A DNA stretch of 64,000 nucleotides from the NCBI GenBank assembly GCA_036350795.1, contig JAZBNV010000101.1:1-64000 (forward strand). The letters run 5' to 3'. This stretch comes from JAUVKT01 sp036350795. GTDB lineage: Bacteria > Bacteroidota > Bacteroidia > Bacteroidales > VadinHA17. Under the pieces are notes generated by a model. The model made no database searches. It was not told the DNA's origin and saw only the letters and a program-made list of their open reading frames with translations. Shown here in pieces: positions 40,626 through 50,043 of the stretch (the stretch's first letter is position 1; every line of letters begins with the position of its first letter). Both the position numbers and the translations under genes were made by a program.

Positions 40626-43600
40626 TTATTCTTTAACAATCTTAATATCATCTTCTTTTTTTATATCCCTGTTTGGTCGCCTGAAGATGTCCCTTAATTT
40701 ATTGAATTCCTGTCTGAAAAAGAATCCGAATCCCTGGGTATATGGGGCAGTTTCATAATACAGGTTATCGTTTGACCGGTTAAAGACCTTTAACCTGACT
40801 TTCTCTGTAAGTTTCACTTCAACATCGAAGTCGCCGGTAAGATCATTCATATTATTGCTTGTTTCCTGGCCTGCAACGGCAAAGTTACCGTTAATGGTAA
40901 CCCTGTCGTCAAGCAACTGGGTGGATAGTGCTACTTCTACTTCCTGGCTGCTTATATCGTTGCCGGGCCTGTAAGCAAAACCTATATCGAAATCGTTACT
41001 CATTTGTGAAAGCCAGTTGCTTAACTGGTTCGACAGCATCTCGGTGGTTGTGACACCCATCGCAGAAGCACCTGATGATGTTGCTCCTTCGGCGCTCGCA
41101 TATGAAGGATCCGGGTAAAAACTATTCATAACCAGCAGGTAGAGGAACTGCCTGCTCATTTCTTCATCGCTGTTTATAGCATTTCGCAGATCGGTTCTCA
41201 TTTTCTCATCTGCGGTGGGAAGAAAAATGTCGAACTCAATTACCGGGTCAACCAGCTGACCGCTCATATTCAGATGACACTCAACCGGTATACGTTCTTT
41301 ATATTCAGGCACAAGCAGAAGCTCATAGAGCGAAGCTCTTAAACGGTATATTGCCTTTATATCCAGCTCAGCATTTGTTATATCGCCGTTCCACCTTATA
41401 AATCCTCCTTCTTCAACTATAAATCTCTTATTGAATATGTTTCCGAGGGTCAGCTGGTAGTCACCATCTTCAATAGTGTAATCTCCGAACATTGAGAAAT
41501 TACCTTCACTGTCAAGAGTCATATTAAGGTTTCCTGATCCTGTGCTCCTTAGCACATCACCTACACTGGCATCAAAAACAAGTTGTATTTCAGCATCCTG
41601 TGTTACATCAAGGTTAAGGCCAAGTCCTATGGATGATTCTGGTTTGGGAAGAATAACAGGCAGGGTAATTTCTTTTGCGCCTGAGCTGTCTGCAAGCGGG
41701 TCCTTAAAAGAAATAAATGAATAATCCGAAACCTGTTCGTTTTGTTTAAGAGGGAAGAAGATGCGGGTATTCTGTTCTGTACGAGCCGATATATCCAGTT
41801 CAAGATCAGCATCGTCGCTAATAATATTTATAACTCCTGATGCATAGGCAGTTCCGTAGAAGAGGTCATTGTCCTTCTGGCGCGTATCAAGTACACGCAT
41901 ATTATTGGCGTCGATCCTTATCCCCACCTTGAAGTCGTCAAAGGCATTGTGTGTTACATAACCTTCGAGCATTGCCCTGTTACCCCTGTCGTCCCTTATT
42001 TCAATACTGTCAAAGAAATAGCCGTTTTCCTCCAGCCTGATGGTGTCAGAAAACATAAACCTTGTTTGCAGGTAATCTATAACCATCGAAGCGTCTTCAG
42101 CCAGTACATTCCCTGTAATCACTGGTGATGAGGGGTTTCCGCTTATTAAGACCTTTCCTGATGCGTAGCCCTTAACCCCTGATGCGAAACTGTAGAGTAC
42201 CAGGTTCAGTAAATCAAGGGGTATCCTGTTTACTTCTGTGATAAGGTTTAGGTTCCTATCCTCAGGACTGTAGTACCCTGATACATCAAAGGTCTTTAAG
42301 CCATTCAGATCGTTAAATAACTCTATGTCAGCAACTCCCATTGAACTATTCCACTCGCTTATCAGGTTTACATCACCATGTTCATGTTCATTGGTTTTAA
42401 AATCACGGACAGAGATATTCGACTCAAACAGCAGCTTATTATAAATGTCTGTAATAACTATGTCACCGTTTAAACTTCCGAAAACAAGAAACTCTATCCT
42501 GTCTTCATTTGTTTCGGCATCCTGCTGTTTAATTTCATTAAGTGCAGCCAGGTCCAGGTTATTAAAGCTGATATATACGGAGTCTTCAGGATTTTCTGAT
42601 ATCCTGCCATCCACCATTATTAAATCTCTTCCATTATCAAGCCTGAAATTACGAATATCAACAGATGTGGAATCAATATGCACCTCTGACCTGCTTATTT
42701 TCCATGTATTGTTATTGATATTCATTTCTGTAGGCAGGGAATAGGCCGTAAAGATTTTATTCCCGTTTTCTTTCCTGTCTAGCGACCCTGCCATGCTTAC
42801 CAGGCCCTTTCCCTTGTTTTCGGGATTGGTCCACGAAATATCCAGTTTTAGTGAATCAGGAATTCCCCTTGTTTCGAGCAGGAATGAATTTATATCGATT
42901 CTGTTTGCCAGGTTTGCCCTGCTTCCATTCAGATCAAAGCTGAGTAAGCTGTCTTTCAGCTCACCCTTTATTTTAAAATCAACAAGACTATGAGTCTTAT
43001 AAGTCAGATAGTCACCAGTCGAATTCAGGGTAATCGTTTCTCCCGGGAAGAATTTCCCCGTTATACCCGTTCCTTCAGCAAGATAAAAACCTGTATTGAA
43101 GAACTCGTTAAAACTCCTTGTATTCCTGAAAGTTATTCCGTAGGTGAATTTATTGCCGCTGCCAATTTTTCTGCCAGGGCTTTTATCAGACAGCGAAGGA
43201 AGGATGTTGTAGGCTACATTCTTAAAATCGCCTGCAATACTTGACAGGGTGTACTGCCCTTCAATATAGGCTTCCATAAAGTCTGTACTGAGATCAATTC
43301 TTTCCAGATCATTCTCCTGCCTTGCTTTTATACTAGCATTATAAAGCTCAAGAACTTCCCCGTTTCTTTCAAACCTTGAGTTCAACATCCTGATATCACC
43401 CGTAAGCTTATCAAGTTTGTTGCCGAGAATGTTAGCCGTTAAGAGCAGGGATAAATTTGCTGAAGAATCATTTCTGGCAATATTAAGGGCACAGAGGTCT
43501 GCATTAAGCAGGTTAAGCGAGAAATCCATCTCGGGGATTGAGTCGCTAAAATCAAACCTGCCAAGAAGATCCATCCTGAGATCATGTGTATTTGCAATAA

Positions 43601-45074
43601 CCGATCCATCGAAGATACGTTCAGTAACGAAACCACTGATAAGAATGTCCCTGTAGTTATAATTATTGAATTCAAGGCTGTCAATTTTACCTTCAATATC
43701 AGCCCTGAAGCGATCGAAAGATTCTGAGGAGCCATCAACATTTATTGAAACCGAGGCAAAACCAAAGCTGTTTTCGTTGCCCGATAATTTCCCAATATTT
43801 ATCTCTGAGAGATTAAGGAAACCATTATAAATAAACGAGGAGCTTGTGTCTGGTTTAAACCGGATATCTGTTGCAAGCCTGCCCAGGTCGGTGGTAAAGT
43901 TGCCGTAGGTAACAAAATCGGTGATAAAGCCTGTAAAATTTCCAATGAACTGGATATTCCCGGCACTTCTGAGCTTATCTCCAAGATTGATATAGCCCTT
44001 CCCGGGTATTTTAACGGCCTCAATCTCAGAGGTGTGAGTGCTAAGTTCTTCTACATCTATAAACATGAAAGTATTTTCCAGGTCGGGCAGTCCGGAAAGG
44101 TCAAAATCAAAATTGATAAAGGTGGTGTCTGAATGATTAATTTTTATATTCCTTCCCTTTAATTCTGCAACACTGCCCCTGATATCGCCCGATAGCATAA
44201 AATCCTGGTTATAACCCTTCATCTCTTCAATGAAATATCCCAGGTCCCGCAATCCTATGACTGAGGAAGAGAATTGCAGGTTCAGGCTGGCATCCCTGAG
44301 AAAGTCAAATTCAGGATTATTTGTAAAATTTATTCCAATCAGGTCAGAATTAATAATGCTGTTATCTGTCCTTATTGTAGGCTCAATCAGCTGAATGCCG
44401 TCTGCATCAACCACAAGTGAAGTAAACAGGTTAGTGAGTCTGAAACCTGATGAACTTACAAAGGATAATTCCTCCAGGTTAAGGCTGATATCTGACCAGA
44501 GTTTATGGAGATTCTCAATTGTTACATTCAGTTCGCTGAGGCTTACCTTCGACGGATCGAAAAGCCCGGCAACTTCAGAGCCAGTTGAACCATCGGAGTA
44601 TCTCAGTGTTCCGTCAGAGATACTGATACGCGAGATTGACAGGTCCTTAACTCTGCTGGCTGTGTCTTCAGGTACGATAAGGTCTGTGTAGTACAGGAGA
44701 TTGAGTCTCCCGGTGCTGTCGGGCTCCAGGTTTATAAGGGGTTTTTCAATACTTATTCTTCCCAGCCTTAAAAGGCGCTCACTTTTTTTTATTTTTCTTA
44801 TTCCGGCATCTACAAAAGGAGAATACAGAAGTGTATCACCTTTATAATCCTTAATCAGGAGGTCAGTTACTTTAATATTATTGAAGTATGAAAAGTGAAT
44901 ATGAGTGAATTCAATGTTACCCTGTATCTTAGATGAGACCCGTTTCATTAACCTGGCCGCCAGGTAGGTCTGTACAGACGGAATCTTAAGAGCCAGGTAT
45001 GCAGTACCGGGCAGTAATACAATCAGAACTAATAGTACAAGGCTATATTTATATAATTTCTTAATTTTACCCAT
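40626..45074 (-). CDS. tamB: TamB-like translocation and assembly module protein
   Basis: The start is the ATG at 45074, directly before the membrane anchor (KLYKYSLVLLVLIVLLPGTAYLAL); a longer frame runs into the divergent tsaD gene. The product of about 1482 residues has that single anchor, then a very long repetitive beta-strand region (AsmA/TamB-like). The C-terminal DUF490 domain contains LTLGNIFNKRFIVEEGGFIRWNGD and VECHLNMSGQLVDPVIEFDIFLP. It spans the periplasm and takes part in outer-membrane protein insertion or phospholipid transfer. The usual TamA partner is not adjacent. It may form an operon with nothing: nhaD starts 141 bp after its end. Confidence 0.93.
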   Translation of the reverse strand: MGKIKKLYKYSLVLLVLIVLLPGTAYLALKIPSVQTYLAARLMKRVSSKIQGNIEFTHIHFSYFNNIKVTDLLIKDYKGDTLLYSPFVDAGIRKIKKSERLLRLGRISIEKPLINLEPDSTGRLNLLYYTDLIVPEDTASRVKDLSISRISISDGTLRYSDGSTGSEVAGLFDPSKVSLSELNVTIENLHKLWSDISLNLEELSFVSSSGFRLTNLFTSLVVDADGIQLIEPTIRTDNSIINSDLIGINFTNNPEFDFLRDASLNLQFSSSVIGLRDLGYFIEEMKGYNQDFMLSGDIRGSVAELKGRNIKINHSDTTFINFDFDLSGLPDLENTFMFIDVEELSTHTSEIEAVKIPGKGYINLGDKLRSAGNIQFIGNFTGFITDFVTYGNFTTDLGRLATDIRFKPDTSSSFIYNGFLNLSEINIGKLSGNENSFGFASVSINVDGSSESFDRFRADIEGKIDSLEFNNYNYRDILISGFVTERIFDGSVIANTHDLRMDLLGRFDFSDSIPEMDFSLNLLNADLCALNIARNDSSANLSLLLTANILGNKLDKLTGDIRMLNSRFERNGEVLELYNASIKARQENDLERIDLSTDFMEAYIEGQYTLSSIAGDFKNVAYNILPSLSDKSPGRKIGSGNKFTYGITFRNTRSFNEFFNTGFYLAEGTGITGKFFPGETITLNSTGDYLTYKTHSLVDFKIKGELKDSLLSFDLNGSRANLANRIDINSFLLETRGIPDSLKLDISWTNPENKGKGLVSMAGSLDRKENGNKIFTAYSLPTEMNINNNTWKISRSEVHIDSTSVDIRNFRLDNGRDLIMVDGRISENPEDSVYISFNNLDLAALNEIKQQDAETNEDRIEFLVFGSLNGDIVITDIYNKLLFESNISVRDFKTNEHEHGDVNLISEWNSSMGVADIELFNDLNGLKTFDVSGYYSPEDRNLNLITEVNRIPLDLLNLVLYSFASGVKGYASGKVLISGNPSSPVITGNVLAEDASMVIDYLQTRFMFSDTIRLEENGYFFDSIEIRDDRGNRAMLEGYVTHNAFDDFKVGIRIDANNMRVLDTRQKDNDLFYGTAYASGVINIISDDADLELDISARTEQNTRIFFPLKQNEQVSDYSFISFKDPLADSSGAKEITLPVILPKPESSIGLGLNLDVTQDAEIQLVFDASVGDVLRSTGSGNLNMTLDSEGNFSMFGDYTIEDGDYQLTLGNIFNKRFIVEEGGFIRWNGDITNAELDIKAIYRLRASLYELLLVPEYKERIPVECHLNMSGQLVDPVIEFDIFLPTADEKMRTDLRNAINSDEEMSRQFLYLLVMNSFYPDPSYASAEGATSSGASAMGVTTTEMLSNQLSNWLSQMSNDFDIGFAYRPGNDISSQEVEVALSTQLLDDRVTINGNFAVAGQETSNNMNDLTGDFDVEVKLTEKVRLKVFNRSNDNLYYETAPYTQGFGFFFRQEFNKLRDIFRRPNRDIKKEDDIKIVKE

Positions 45075-45134
45075 TAATTGAGGAATCCACAAATCGCATT
45101 CCAAAAATAGGTAAAAAAACGAAGATTGAATCAA

Positions 45135-46154
45135 ATGTCAATTACTATCCTTGCCATAGAATCATCGTGTGACGACACCTCGGCTGCAATTGTGAGGGAT
45201 GCTTATATGCTTTCGAACCTGATTGCCAACCAGGATGTTCATAAATCGTATGGGGGGGTGGTGCCTGAACTGGCTTCCAGGGCTCACCAGGCGAATATCA
45301 TACCCGTGGTCGACCAGGCAATCAGGCAGGCAGGTATTTCAGCTGATGATATAAGTGCTGTAGCCTTTACCAGGGGTCCGGGCCTGCTTGGCTCCCTGCT
45401 TGTTGGCTCTTCTTTTGCAAAAGGATTTGCACTGGCCAGGACCCTGCCGCTTATCGAGGTTAATCATCTCCAGGCCCATGTAATGTCGCACTGGATTAAG
45501 ATGCCTGACAGGGATAATAATGTTCCTGGCTTTCCTTTCCTGTGCCTGCTTGTATCTGGTGGACATACTCAATTACTGGTTGTGGAAGATTACCTTGTTA
45601 TGAAGGAGATTGGTTCCACTATCGATGATGCTGCAGGAGAGGCCTTTGATAAGTGTGCCAAGGTGATGGGACTGCCATGCCCGGGTGGTCCTTTTATTGA
45701 CCGCTACGCTTCAGAAGGGTCTGCACATGCTTTCAGGTTTACGAAACCCAGGATTCCAGGGCTGAACTATAGTTTCAGCGGACTTAAGACCAATTTCCTG
45801 TATTTCCTGCGCGACCGGATAAAGGAGGATAAGGATTTTATAAGTAATAATATTCAAGACCTGTCGGCTTCACTGCAATATACCATTATTGAAATACTAA
45901 TGGAAAAGCTGGTTAAAGCCTCCGGTATAACAGGAATAAAGAATATTGGTATTGCTGGGGGTGTTGCTGCTAACTCAGGGCTGAGGAACAGATTGCTTAA
46001 GGAGGGAAAAAAAAGGGGATGGAGTGTTTTTATTCCTGAATTTCGTTTTACAACAGATAATGCAGCTATGATAGCAATCACAGCATACTATAAATACCTT
46101 GCCAAAGATTTTACAGATCAGTCTGTAACACCACTGGCAAGGTATAGTATATAG
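45135..46154 (+). CDS. tsaD: tRNA N6-adenosine threonylcarbamoyltransferase
   Basis: The start is the ATG at 45135 (MSITILAIESSCDDTSAA), the conserved family start; a TTG nine bases earlier is less likely. The 339-residue protein has the metal-binding H111-LQA-H115, the ASKHA nucleotide loop LVSGGHTQL and the later GIAGGVAANSGLR. With TsaB/TsaE it transfers threonylcarbamoyl to A37 of ANN-decoding tRNAs, an essential modification. It is divergent from tamB with 60 bp between starts. The SiaC-family gene follows after 100 bp. Confidence 0.98.
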   Translation: MSITILAIESSCDDTSAAIVRDAYMLSNLIANQDVHKSYGGVVPELASRAHQANIIPVVDQAIRQAGISADDISAVAFTRGPGLLGSLLVGSSFAKGFALARTLPLIEVNHLQAHVMSHWIKMPDRDNNVPGFPFLCLLVSGGHTQLLVVEDYLVMKEIGSTIDDAAGEAFDKCAKVMGLPCPGGPFIDRYASEGSAHAFRFTKPRIPGLNYSFSGLKTNFLYFLRDRIKEDKDFISNNIQDLSASLQYTIIEILMEKLVKASGITGIKNIGIAGGVAANSGLRNRLLKEGKKRGWSVFIPEFRFTTDNAAMIAITAYYKYLAKDFTDQSVTPLARYSI

Positions 46155-46254
46155 TTGCTTATCCTGCGCCGTGAATATTGATGGATATATTTTTTAGCTT
46201 AATATTCTTTTTTTTCTTGCACTAAATTTATAATATTCGTACAAAATTTGATTT

Positions 46255-46629
46255 ATGGATCCATACAGGATAGAAGCTGACCGGAATACCCCGCTTATTT
46301 TTCTTAAGCCAGATGGAATTATGGCAATAAAGGGAAGGTCTATCCATGAGAATGTGGTTGAGTTTTACAGCCCGGCATTTGAGTGGGCCGATGAGTATGT
46401 AACAAAGCCAGCCGAACTTACCTGTGTAGATATACAGCTTGAGTATTTTAACAGTGCCAGCGCAAAATACATAATCAAGCTTCTTCAGAAATTCCGGAAG
46501 GTTCTGTTTCTTGATAAGAAGTTTGTTATTAACTGGTACTACGAAGAAGGAGATGAAGATATTCTTGAACGGGGCGAATATTTCGCATCGGTACTGGATA
46601 TGCCATTTAACTTTATCAAAGTTGTGTAA
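46255..46629 (+). CDS. SiaC family (DUF1987) regulatory phosphoprotein
   Basis: The protein has 124 residues and matches the DUF1987/SiaC family along its length (TPLIFLKPDGIMAIKGRSIHEN, YFNSASAKYIIKLLQKF, WYYEEGDEDILERGEYFASVL). In Pseudomonas, SiaC is an anti-anti-sigma-like regulator phosphorylated on a Thr in the equivalent FNTSS segment and activates a diguanylate cyclase. Here the segment reads FNSASAK, so a Ser would be the phospho-site. The SiaA phosphatase, SiaB kinase and SiaD cyclase homologues are not next to it. It is preceded by an AT-rich 100-bp gap in which no exact -7 match was found. Confidence 0.88.
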   Translation: MDPYRIEADRNTPLIFLKPDGIMAIKGRSIHENVVEFYSPAFEWADEYVTKPAELTCVDIQLEYFNSASAKYIIKLLQKFRKVLFLDKKFVINWYYEEGDEDILERGEYFASVLDMPFNFIKVV

Positions 46630-46717
46630 GCCCTTTATATTTCAGCTACAGTAACATTCTTTTTTTACCTGGCTCCCTAATCCCTCTTTTTCCTTCCTGG
46701 CAGCTAAAACTTATAAT

Positions 46718-47965
46718 TTACGAGGCTGCAGGGTTAGCTGTAAGTCCCATAAAAATAATAGTGTTGGTGGTACTTTCCCTGATTATGTAATAGAAGGGTT
46801 TGTCGAGTTTAATTACCAGGGGATCGTCAGGTCCGGCTGAGGTTAACTCTATCATAACCACTGTAGCCGCAGCTGCTTCTGTACCTTCTTCCTTATTGTC
46901 GATATAGGTCTGGTGCAGTACCTTACTGATAAAGAGATCCTGGTCTGATATATTTGAAAAATCAGCCTCTGCTCCGAATGCAATGCCCATACCCATAGCA
47001 CTCAGTACATCTTTCAGTTCAATCTTGTATTCATATTTGAATCTTGGCATTTGCAGATTGACCTTAAGGGCGTTTGCATTGTTGGCCCAGTTATTAAAGT
47101 TTTCTGAGCTAAGTTCCTCAAGAATTGATTCGGCAGTATACCCTTCAGCCGGAAGAATAACGTCCATAACAAAATTGCCCTGTCCGTAGGGAAGCTCAAT
47201 AAAGCTTAATTTATTTTCAAATGCAACCTTGTATGTCGACTCATTTACCATCATATCAACATCAACAGATTGATCCCCGGCAAGGTAAAAAGGCTTAAGG
47301 GATGTTTGCGACTCGTCAAACTTATATTTCCATTTACCGTTAAAGTAAATGGCATTGATTAACAGCATTACAACATCGGCCGGTATTTCCTCTATCATAT
47401 CGTCGATCTTGCCATTTGTATGGTCTGATATCCAGCTGTTTACCTCGTCAACAATATCCGGATCGTTTATATTAAACTGTTTTCCCTCAGCCTTGAAGTA
47501 TTCAACAAGAGCGTTAATAAACTCCTGTTTAACATTTAGCCTGTCTTCAACCCAGACCGAATTGGCAATGTCCAGTACCACTCTCTTATCTATACCGGTA
47601 ATCTTTTCGCTCAGGTTAAGGTAAGACTCGTTAATTTCATCCATACTGAGGTCGGTAGTTCTGAGTGCCTCCATCATTGAGCTTCTTGTTTCACCGTTTG
47701 CACCATTAAGTGTCATAGACAGGGCATAAGAAATACTCAAAGGTGAGATCATTATATTTCCCACTTCGCTTTTCCTGTTCATTAAGAGCCTGAAAATATC
47801 AAAACTGAAATCATTTGATGACTCAGACAGAGATAATTCAGTGGCATTAAGTTCTATTGGTACAGGATCGCCCGGGATATCTTCGGGTATATCTTTTTCG
47901 CAGCTTACCAGCGGGATAAACAGTAATACTGTTATCAATAAAAATGATAATATCGGATCTTTCAT
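46718..47965 (-). CDS. Serpin family serine/cysteine protease inhibitor, lipoprotein
   Basis: The protein has 415 residues. A lipoprotein signal peptide (lipobox LVSC, Cys22) precedes a complete serpin fold: NIMISPLSISYALSMTLNGANGET, LLINAIYFNGKWKYKF, FIELPYGQGNFVMDVILP and DKPFYYIIRESTTNTIIFMG. The reactive-centre hinge EEGTEAAAAT (359-368) has the small residues required for loop insertion, so it should be inhibitory. By alignment the P1 position falls at or near the Ser-Ala of ELTSAG, implying a protease that cleaves after small or hydrophobic residues. It probably protects the surface from host, competitor or own proteases. Confidence 0.94.
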   Translation of the reverse strand: MKDPILSFLLITVLLFIPLVSCEKDIPEDIPGDPVPIELNATELSLSESSNDFSFDIFRLLMNRKSEVGNIMISPLSISYALSMTLNGANGETRSSMMEALRTTDLSMDEINESYLNLSEKITGIDKRVVLDIANSVWVEDRLNVKQEFINALVEYFKAEGKQFNINDPDIVDEVNSWISDHTNGKIDDMIEEIPADVVMLLINAIYFNGKWKYKFDESQTSLKPFYLAGDQSVDVDMMVNESTYKVAFENKLSFIELPYGQGNFVMDVILPAEGYTAESILEELSSENFNNWANNANALKVNLQMPRFKYEYKIELKDVLSAMGMGIAFGAEADFSNISDQDLFISKVLHQTYIDNKEEGTEAAAATVVMIELTSAGPDDPLVIKLDKPFYYIIRESTTNTIIFMGLTANPAAS

Positions 47966-48022
47966 AAGTTCAGAAGTTGATTTCAGTAGTTTTATCCAAA
48001 AATCATGCCATGCAAAACACTT

Positions 48023-48487
48023 TCAAAAGGCCTCCCTGCCGGGATAGAAGAAGCGGCGCCTGGCAATTTCTTCAGGATAAAGAAAGAATACTGATAGAGA
48101 TTCTGCACATTTCTGGCCCGAAAGATCAAATAATTCTGCTTCGATTGTTACGAGATTATCATCCCTTTCTGTCATTCTTGCCCTTATACTTACAGAGCCC
48201 TTGCTTATATAAACTGGTTTGTGGTACTCCACCTTCATTGTTTTCGTTACACCCGCAGTGCCGATTTTCACACTAACGTACCATGCTCCGGTTTCATCAA
48301 GCAAGGTTGCTATTATTCCCCCGTGGAGAACATTGTTATAGCCCTGGAAATTATCTCCTGGCTGCCACCTGGCCCAAACATACTCATCATCTTCTTCAAA
48401 CTCGAGTTTAAGTCCTATAGGGTTTGACGGACTGCAGGCAAAGCATTTATACCCTTCGGGAGGATAAGGATTATTTAGCTTTCTCAT
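48023..48487 (-). CDS. Hotdog-fold thioesterase, PaaI-like
   Basis: The start is the ATG at 48487 (MRKLNNPYPPEGYKCFACSP); a longer frame would run through the J-domain gene. The 154-residue protein has the hotdog core with LHGGIIATLLDETGAW, where the HGG and Asp/Glu of the long helix are the usual PaaI-type active-site residues. An N-terminal CFAC pair is present. It probably hydrolyses an acyl-CoA; the substrate is unknown. The start overlaps the end of the upstream J-domain gene by 17 bp, so translation is likely coupled. Confidence 0.88.
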   Translation of the reverse strand: MRKLNNPYPPEGYKCFACSPSNPIGLKLEFEEDDEYVWARWQPGDNFQGYNNVLHGGIIATLLDETGAWYVSVKIGTAGVTKTMKVEYHKPVYISKGSVSIRARMTERDDNLVTIEAELFDLSGQKCAESLSVFFLYPEEIARRRFFYPGREAF

Positions 48488-49040
48488 TCGTAAAGGTTTT
48501 TTTCCTGTTTTTGTAATAAGCCAGCAGATGTGCCAGCGAGACCATAAAGAATATACATCCAATAGACAAAAGAAAAATAAAATCTATTACCCTGGGCGGA
48601 TCATATCCTTCTTTTACCATCCTAAAGCCTTCTATATAACCAACGATGGCCATTACAGTTATAAAAACAGAGACAGAAAGGCTGGCAATAATTTGTGCCT
48701 TATTCAGGATCATCGAGGTACGGTATACCTTCGACTTAGTAAATTCGCTGTATCTTACCCTGGAATTAGTGTAGGCTCTTTTTTTGGCCTGGTCTCTCCT
48801 GTAATCTTTCCAGGCATTAATAATTTCTTCCTGTTTTTCGTTGCGGGTTTTTTCTGCCCTGGCCTGCTCACAAAGAAATTCGTAGGCTTCATTTACGGCA
48901 ATAAAAATATCAGTTGCATTTTCCCTTTTATTACGGTCGGGATGGTATATACTGGCCTTGAGCCTGTAAGCCTTCTTAATCTGGTTAAGGCTTGCACCTC
49001 TTTCAAGCCCCAGTATCTTAAGGTAATTATCCTGGTTCAA
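48471..49040 (-). CDS. Membrane-anchored J-domain protein
   Basis: The protein has 189 residues. The N-terminal J-domain (YLKILGLERGASLNQIKKAYRLKASIYHPDRN) carries the HPD motif (33-35) needed to stimulate DnaK. A charged helix is followed by two membrane segments (AQIIASLSVSVFITVMAIVGYI, VIDFIFLLSIGCIFFMVSLAHLLAYY), so DnaK would be recruited to the inner membrane. The start is TTG at 49040: an in-frame stop lies just upstream and the J-domain starts at once. No zinc-finger or client-binding DnaJ domain is present. Confidence 0.9.
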   Translation of the reverse strand: MNQDNYLKILGLERGASLNQIKKAYRLKASIYHPDRNKRENATDIFIAVNEAYEFLCEQARAEKTRNEKQEEIINAWKDYRRDQAKKRAYTNSRVRYSEFTKSKVYRTSMILNKAQIIASLSVSVFITVMAIVGYIEGFRMVKEGYDPPRVIDFIFLLSIGCIFFMVSLAHLLAYYKNRKKTFTNEKAK

Positions 49041-49179
49041 CTTTGTTTATTGCTTTAGTACAAAATAAAAGTACTTATTCTGCTGTTAAGCTGAAAGCAA
49101 GCTCTGACTTTATATTCTGAAAAGCCCTGTTTAAATATTCTTTTTTATTAAGAATAAGTAAAAATAAGCATGGTTTTTA

Positions 49180-49187
49180 TATTTTTG
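49180..49187 (+). promoter_or_regulatory. Candidate -7 element of the ZIP transporter gene
   Basis: TATTTTTG matches TAnnTTTG exactly, 19 nt before the ATG at 49207. No -33 TTTG was found at the expected distance. No Zur-like palindrome was recognised. Confidence 0.4.
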
Positions 49188-49206
49188 CAATTCGAAAAAC
49201 TATCAG

Positions 49207-50013
49207 ATGGAGTGGAGTAATGTGGCAATTGCTTTTGGTCTGACCCTTTTTGCAGGGTTAGCTACCGGTGTAGGTGGTGCTATTGCTTTTTTCGCCAAAA
49301 GAACAAACACAACATTCCTTTCGTTTTCTCTGGGTTTTTCGGCCGGTGTAATGATCTATATTTCTTTTACGGAATTACTTGATGAGGCACAGCATATAAT
49401 AAGCAGTGTCCATTCAAGTCAGTTTTCGGCCTGGCTGACATTTATTTTCTTTATTGCTGGCTTTGGCTTTGCTGCCTTAATTGATAAGCTTGTTCCCTCG
49501 CATGAGAATCCACACGAAGTAAGAGACCTCGAACAGATGGATGTTGACTGTCCCAAGAGAGGCAGGAAACTACTTCGCCTGGGAGCCTTTACGGCCATTG
49601 CAATTGCAATACATAATTTTCCGGAAGGGATTGCAACATTTATGGCAGGTATTTCAGATATTACAGTAGGGGTAAGTATTGCTATTGCTATTGCCATCCA
49701 TAATATACCAGAAGGAATTGCTGTTTCTGTACCTGTATATTATGCAACAGGCTCGCGGAAGAAGGCTTTTACCTGGGCTGCTCTTTCCGGTCTTGCAGAA
49801 CCACTGGGAGCAGCAGTGGGCTACTTCATCCTCTCTTTATTCAATAATCCTCTTGTACTGGGCTATGTTTTTGCTATAGTTGCAGGTATAATGATCTATA
49901 TTTCTTTTGACGAGTTACTGCCGGCAGCACACCGTTATGGCAAACACCACGTTGCGATCTATGGCCTTGTAAGCGGGATTATTCTTATCGGACTGAGCCT
50001 GCTTATTTTGTAA
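49207..50013 (+). CDS. zupT: ZIP family zinc transporter, ZupT-like
   Basis: The protein has 268 residues with eight membrane segments. The metal-binding helices carry IAIHNFPEGIATF (segment 4) and IAIHNIPEGIAVSVPVYYATGSRKKAF (segment 5), the defining ZIP HNxPEG signatures. FSAGVMIYISFTELL and AGIMIYISFDELLPAAHRYG are the matching family motifs. It imports zinc and possibly other divalent cations across the inner membrane. It is convergent with rnfA (30 bp between stops) and divergent from the J-domain gene. Confidence 0.95.
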   Translation: MEWSNVAIAFGLTLFAGLATGVGGAIAFFAKRTNTTFLSFSLGFSAGVMIYISFTELLDEAQHIISSVHSSQFSAWLTFIFFIAGFGFAALIDKLVPSHENPHEVRDLEQMDVDCPKRGRKLLRLGAFTAIAIAIHNFPEGIATFMAGISDITVGVSIAIAIAIHNIPEGIAVSVPVYYATGSRKKAFTWAALSGLAEPLGAAVGYFILSLFNNPLVLGYVFAIVAGIMIYISFDELLPAAHRYGKHHVAIYGLVSGIILIGLSLLIL

Positions 50014-50043
50014 TTCTCTGTTTTTCTGTTCCTTTTATTCTTT

